NCBI GenBank assembly: GCA_024364805.1
Contig: CM044515.1
Span: forward strand, 51,756,810-51,789,904
DNA length: 33,095 nucleotides
Origin: Euprymna scolopes
Lineage: Eukaryota; Mollusca; Cephalopoda; Sepiida; Sepiolidae
Direction of reading: 5' to 3'
Shown: positions 29,705 to 33,095 of the stretch, piece after piece
How the letters are laid out: every line of letters begins with the position of its first letter
How positions within the stretch are numbered: the stretch's first letter is position 1
Notes under the pieces: model-generated
Told to the model about the DNA's origin: nothing
Databases searched by the model: none
What the model saw: only the letters and a program-made list of their open reading frames with translations
Program-made: the position numbers and the translations under genes

Positions 29705-31135
29705 AGCAAACAGTTAATAAAACATGTTAAAAAACACTTTGAAATGAGTTAAAAACATATTTAATCTGAAAAGGAAACACTAGATAAGTGGATAGTCCTT
29801 AATCCGCAGATTTCGGAGAAATACTTTTCTTCTCATCAGAGGGTAGGAATTAGCAAAATGCGGGATCGGATTTTGCATGCAAAAGTATTTGATGAAACAA
29901 CAAGTAAGTCAAAGATCTTACTTGAAAACAAAAAAAGTGAAGCAGAGGGAATATGGTGAAGAAAAAGGTGATTACACATGAATAGATAGTCTGGTGAAAG
30001 ATAAATAATCCAGTGACTGTAAAATCCAAATATATAACTTCAAAAAAGTTAATTGAATTTCCATTTGCACAAGTAAAATCCAAGGAAATCCCATAATTGG
30101 AAGAAGATGGTCTATAATAATCCAAAGGCAGAAATCCATGGGAAAATTCACAAAAATGTGTACAAGGAAAAAAAGGAAAAATTCCAATAATATTAATAAA
30201 AGAAAAATAAGATATACTTTTCACTCTACTGCCAAGATATAAATATAAATAAGAAAGATCAGGGAAGAAAAAGAGGAAAAAAAAATGGTGATAGAGTTAA
30301 ATATAAAATAGAGAAACAAATGTCAAAATGACCCAGACAGGAAATGTTAAAGGCACGAGAAAAATATATAGGGCAAAATAATATAGGTCAACTGAAATGT
30401 ACAGGTCATCACTTAAAAAAAGGTAAGCAAGAGTTGTTAGAAGACACTAAATGGAAAATAAATCAATAAATAAATAGAAAATAGATAAACAATAAATAAA
30501 TAAAAATATAAAATAAAATAAAAAATAAAAATCTGCAAATTCAGGAAAAAGCAAGAAAAAAAGTAAGTAAATGCATATAGTAAAATATAAGTAAATATAC
30601 ATACAAGATATGAAAGTGTGGGTAGATTGATGTAAATAGGAAGGTTTAAAGAATAAAGCAGAAAATGCAGATAAAAAACCAGCCATACAAAGAAGAGATA
30701 AAGAATTAAAATAAAGGAATATAAAATTATAAAGTATTAAGAAGTATGTAGAAAAACAATAAAGTTAAAGAAAAAAATTTTTATATCTATATAAAAGGTA
30801 AAAGTAATAACTATGTAATTTCAAAATTGCCATAATTAAATTTGGATTTATGTTTACAGAAAGAGAGCAGTTCATTTTTAGAATTTATTATATTGTTACT
30901 TTGAGGGGAAGTAATTATAGTTATAGCTTCGGATGTGCAGAGGCGACATGACTTAGAGCCTGGAGTATAAGACTTAACTTTTTTATGATAGTCCATTTGA
31001 TTGAGAAGGGGGTATTGTTCGAGTTAAGTTTTTTAATTAAAGTGGTTAAAGAAGTTCCTTGGTTATTATTAGAATTATGGTTGTTAAAAGAAGAAATGTG
31101 GTTTGATATTCTTTTCTTAATGTTGAAGTAGCACC
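29705..31135 (-). mobile_element. Penelope-like retroelement remnant with GIY-YIG-type C-terminal domain
   Basis: On the - strand, 31130-30811 encodes in two frames RISNHISSFNN, TSLTTLIKKLN, FSIKWTIIKK, then KVKSYTPGSKSCRLCTSEAI and KNELLSFCKHKSKFNYGNF. This is the R...H...N, LxxxIWxLK, IKWxIxKKxxPYxPGSKxCxLCxxE, NKRxELxxxCRHxNK pattern of the endonuclease tail in Penelope-like elements. One frame change lies near the Lys run. The 3' part holds CTGATGAGAAGAAAAGTATT, followed shortly by CTCCGAAATC, as often seen in such elements. The region between is T-rich on this strand. The RT domain is missing. Confidence 0.65.
30455..30530. repeat. AAAT-type low-complexity run
   Basis: AATAAATAAATA-like imperfect repeats within the Penelope-like remnant region; creates spurious Phe/Leu/Tyr-rich frames on the - strand. 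Confidence 0.75.
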
Positions 31136-31136
31136 T

Positions 31137-31330
31137 AATATATATATATATATATAAACATAAACGTGACTTTGTGTCTGTATGAGAAACAGTCTCTACT
31201 AAACTACTCTGTCAATTTTTGATGTACATACTTGAAATTTGATATATAGAGGATTTGGACCTGTGAAATAAATTTGATTTGGTTTTTAACTGGTAAAAAT
31301 AGCTGCTAATGGGCCAAAATTGAAGAAAAA
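31137..31330 (+). mobile_element. Helitron-like 5' module
   Basis: A TATATATA run leads into AAACATAAACGTGACTTTGTGT, then CTACTAAACTACTCTGTC, matching on the opposite strand the block at 8804-8826, and a further similar stretch (ACTTGAAATTTGATATA here; ACTTGAGATTTGACATA there). It abuts the Penelope-like remnant. The 3' end was not found. Confidence 0.5.
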
Positions 31331-31624
31331 ATTAAGCCTTGGCAGGTGTAAGTTGATTAAACGTGTTTCTACACATGCACAAATATACATTTATATATTT
31401 TTGTATGCATATGGATTTAGGTCAAACAGTAACGAATAAGGCTGGAGAACTGTTTTGGTTTTGATTCTAATTGATGGCATGCAAGTCATATTTTTTTTTT
31501 TTTACTTTTGAAATCACTGCTATATATTAGGTACAATATAATAATCAAAGTATCCACTCTATAATAATAAATACAAAATCTGCATGAATTAAAATATATT
31601 TAAGCATAATTTATGACCAGGCCA

Positions 31625-31985
31625 AACGGGTAGAGGAAGCTTTGTTTATGAAACCTATGTTTAGAATTAGGCACAGATAGGGATTGGGGGAAATCCTTTA
31701 TATTGTTTGTAGCTAGTTGAGGGATTTTTGTGAAAGTTTAGCTAGAAGGAACCATAGATTAGAGCTCAGACAAGCACTTGCCATGAAAATAACGATAAAG
31801 CAGAGACAGGCTTGCAACATCTCTTCTGTGGGGAAAGAGGTTGCAGGGAAGAGAAAAGGGCATCATCTATTAGGTTTCGAAGCCGGTTTTGAATTTTATC
31901 AAGGCTGGATAGGGTGTGCCGAGCAACTCCTGTCCAGATGTGACAACAGTACTCCATTTTTGGGCATACCTGGCGATAGATAAAG
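31625..31985 (-). mobile_element. LINE copy 3, internal fragment
   Basis: Same family as the other LINEs: on the - strand MEYCCHIWTGVARHTLSSLD, KIQNRLRNLIDDALFSSLQP, then decayed sequence. The usual 3' end is missing at the left side. Confidence 0.75.
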
Positions 31986-32057
31986 GATTGTATCGGCAGT
32001 GAGAATTCTCCCTTCCATATATAACTATTTCCTTCACATGCAGATTAATACCCCCCT

Positions 32058-32200
32058 CCCTTTTTTTTAACAAAGGAGTCACCACTTATCAAGACCCAGA
32101 GGCTACTCTAGGATAAGGGTTAATGAGTGTACAGTAGCACGGCTACCGAGAGTAAGAAGAAGGCTTGTTAACTGAAAAATGTCTGCAGGGAATGTAGGTA
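32058..32200 (-). mobile_element. LINE copy 4, 3' terminal fragment
   Basis: Carries the same 3' end as copies 1 and 2 (on + GTCACCACTTATCAAGACCC and GATAAGGGTTAATG) with a short A tail on the - strand (T run near 32061-32068). It is separate from copy 3, because the tail lies upstream of that fragment in transcription sense. Confidence 0.65.
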
Positions 32201-32226
32201 AGATTTGTCAGACTGTCAGTACTATA

Positions 32227-32262
32227 TGAGGGCCATTTGAAAAAGAGCAATAAAACATTTTT
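32227..32262 (+). mobile_element. Possible mariner-type terminal repeat
   Basis: TA followed by TGAGGGCCATTTGAAAAAG resembles the ends of the 6.3-6.9 kb mariners (TGAGGATCATTTCAAAAGT). No partner end or transposase was found in the remaining 0.8 kb. Confidence 0.3.
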
Positions 32263-32566
32263 AAAAAGAAAAAGGAACACAGTTCGATTATTACTTAAAC
32301 TGAACTTTATTCAATATAAAATATAAACATTATCGATGTAAAATTAAGTGATTTTAAAACAATATACAATTTAATACTGATAAAACTGAATTATGAATTT
32401 AGGGAACAAACAATTAAAGAAACATTAAACACAAATATTTTTTTGCCTTCGAAACAAGATCACAGTGTAGTATCTGTTTTGATGCTAAACTTTACCTTTT
32501 CTGTCCTCGGTCGGTGGAGGAGAAATTTTTCATGACTGAGATTATTTTTGTTCCTATTCAGCGTGC

Positions 32567-32640
32567 CTCTTATTGGGAAGCTGGATTTTGCCCCACAAGA
32601 TTATAATCTTGTGGGACAAAATCCAGCTTCCCAATAAGAG
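32567..32640. repeat. Nearly perfect 74-bp palindrome with no loop
   Basis: Left arm 32567-32603 (starting CTCTTATTGGGAAGCTGG) and right arm 32604-32640 (ending CCAGCTTCCCAATAAGAG) are reverse complements over 37 bases with one mismatch and zero spacer. Symmetry stops abruptly on both sides. Confidence 0.95.
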
Positions 32641-32649
32641 TTGAAATAT

Positions 32650-33087
32650 TTAAACAACTATTACTTTAAATACAGAAATTATATTTAAAGTTTTTGTTTT
32701 CTGTTCTTCTATGTCCATTTTTCTCCCCATGGTTTTCATCAACATGTGTAGCATATTCGTTGTCTCACAGGCCATCATCAGTGATCGCCCACTGGCAGTA
32801 ACCTGTGGTGTTCCCTGGAGACCAAGTGACAACAAGTCTCCCCAGATTTCTCTTGACCACTTGTGCAGATGATTGCATGTTATCACAACAACCGTTGTCA
32901 CCGATTTCTCGTTGGCATCGGCCATTGGTATTTCCTGGGGTTTGGATGATAAAATGCCTCCCCATGGTACCAGATTTGAATTGCACACTTCCAGTGGAGA
33001 TTTGGTTAGTATTCTCCCACCTCGGTCTTCCCATCCTTCCTGGTCCTTCACAACGAGTTGGTGTGGTGTGGCGCCAGTTGATGTCAT
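32650..33087 (-). other. Unassigned open frame with an internal 120-bp repeat
   Basis: Two - strand frames stay open over most of this stretch. In one, GRHFIIQTPGNTNGRCQREI and GRLVVTWSPGNTTGYCQWAI are 40 residues apart, and the DNA shows the same 120-bp direct repeat (units near 32807 and 32927). Base composition is more balanced than the surrounding intron. I do not recognise the family; it may be an exon of a nested gene, part of a mobile element, or chance. It runs close to the window edge. Confidence 0.3.
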
Positions 33088-33095
33088 CTACACCA

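Noticed and set aside
29850-30686. Minus-strand open frames of 71-124 codons rich in Phe, Leu and Tyr.
   Set aside because: They derive from the T-rich strand of low-complexity sequence within the Penelope-like remnant region; no motif supports a gene.
1-33095. CRISPR arrays, operons, ribosomal RNA genes.
   Set aside because: None seen; the window is animal nuclear DNA and the regular repeats are tandem or inverted repeats of mobile elements.

Overview
The window is eukaryotic, AT-rich, intron-rich DNA from an invertebrate, most likely a lophotrochozoan and probably a mollusc (cephalopod plausible). That guess is an inference from long introns packed with Helitron, mariner, non-LTR, Penelope-like and foldback elements, and from TTAGGG-type telomeric repeats. 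No prokaryotic gene organisation is present, and most open frames in the window are chance or transposon-derived.

Two host genes lie head to head. On the + strand is the 5' part of FEN1 (flap endonuclease 1): four coding exons at 14876-14957, 24771-24873, 27793-27895 and 29452-29515, giving residues 1-118 with clean splice sites; the rest lies beyond the right edge. On the - strand is the 5' part of a DDX27/Drs1-type nucleolar DEAD-box helicase: four coding exons at 14298-14393, 7460-7543, 2992-3105 and 1026-1131, giving 133 N-terminal residues; the helicase core lies beyond the left edge. The start codons are 482 bp apart, so a shared promoter is likely, and E2F-like sites sit on the FEN1 side.

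Nearly everything else is intronic mobile DNA. DDX27 introns hold a small Helitron-like element, a foldback element, two mariner remnants, a five-unit diverged tandem repeat attached to a Helitron-like 5' module, a tRNA-like SINE head, two LINE remnants and a broken Ty3/gypsy-type fossil. The promoter is flanked by inverted copies of a small palindromic element. FEN1 intron 1 holds an interstitial telomeric array enclosed by perfect inverted repeats, a strongly palindromic element, an LTR-like GC-rich block, a 417-bp assembly gap, a head-to-tail array of three Helitron-like units with tRNA-like internal boxes, and a complete-looking minus-strand Helitron. Introns 2 and 3 carry a LINE 3' end, a mariner fossil and a 1.4-kb foldback with 148-bp arms. 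Intron 4 holds a Penelope-like element with a GIY-YIG-like tail, more LINE pieces, a nearly perfect 74-bp palindrome and an unassigned repeat-bearing open frame.

The most unusual structures are the telomere-repeat array inside nested inverted repeats, the family of foldback elements sharing a terminal module, the tandem Helitron-like array, and the zero-loop palindrome near the right edge.
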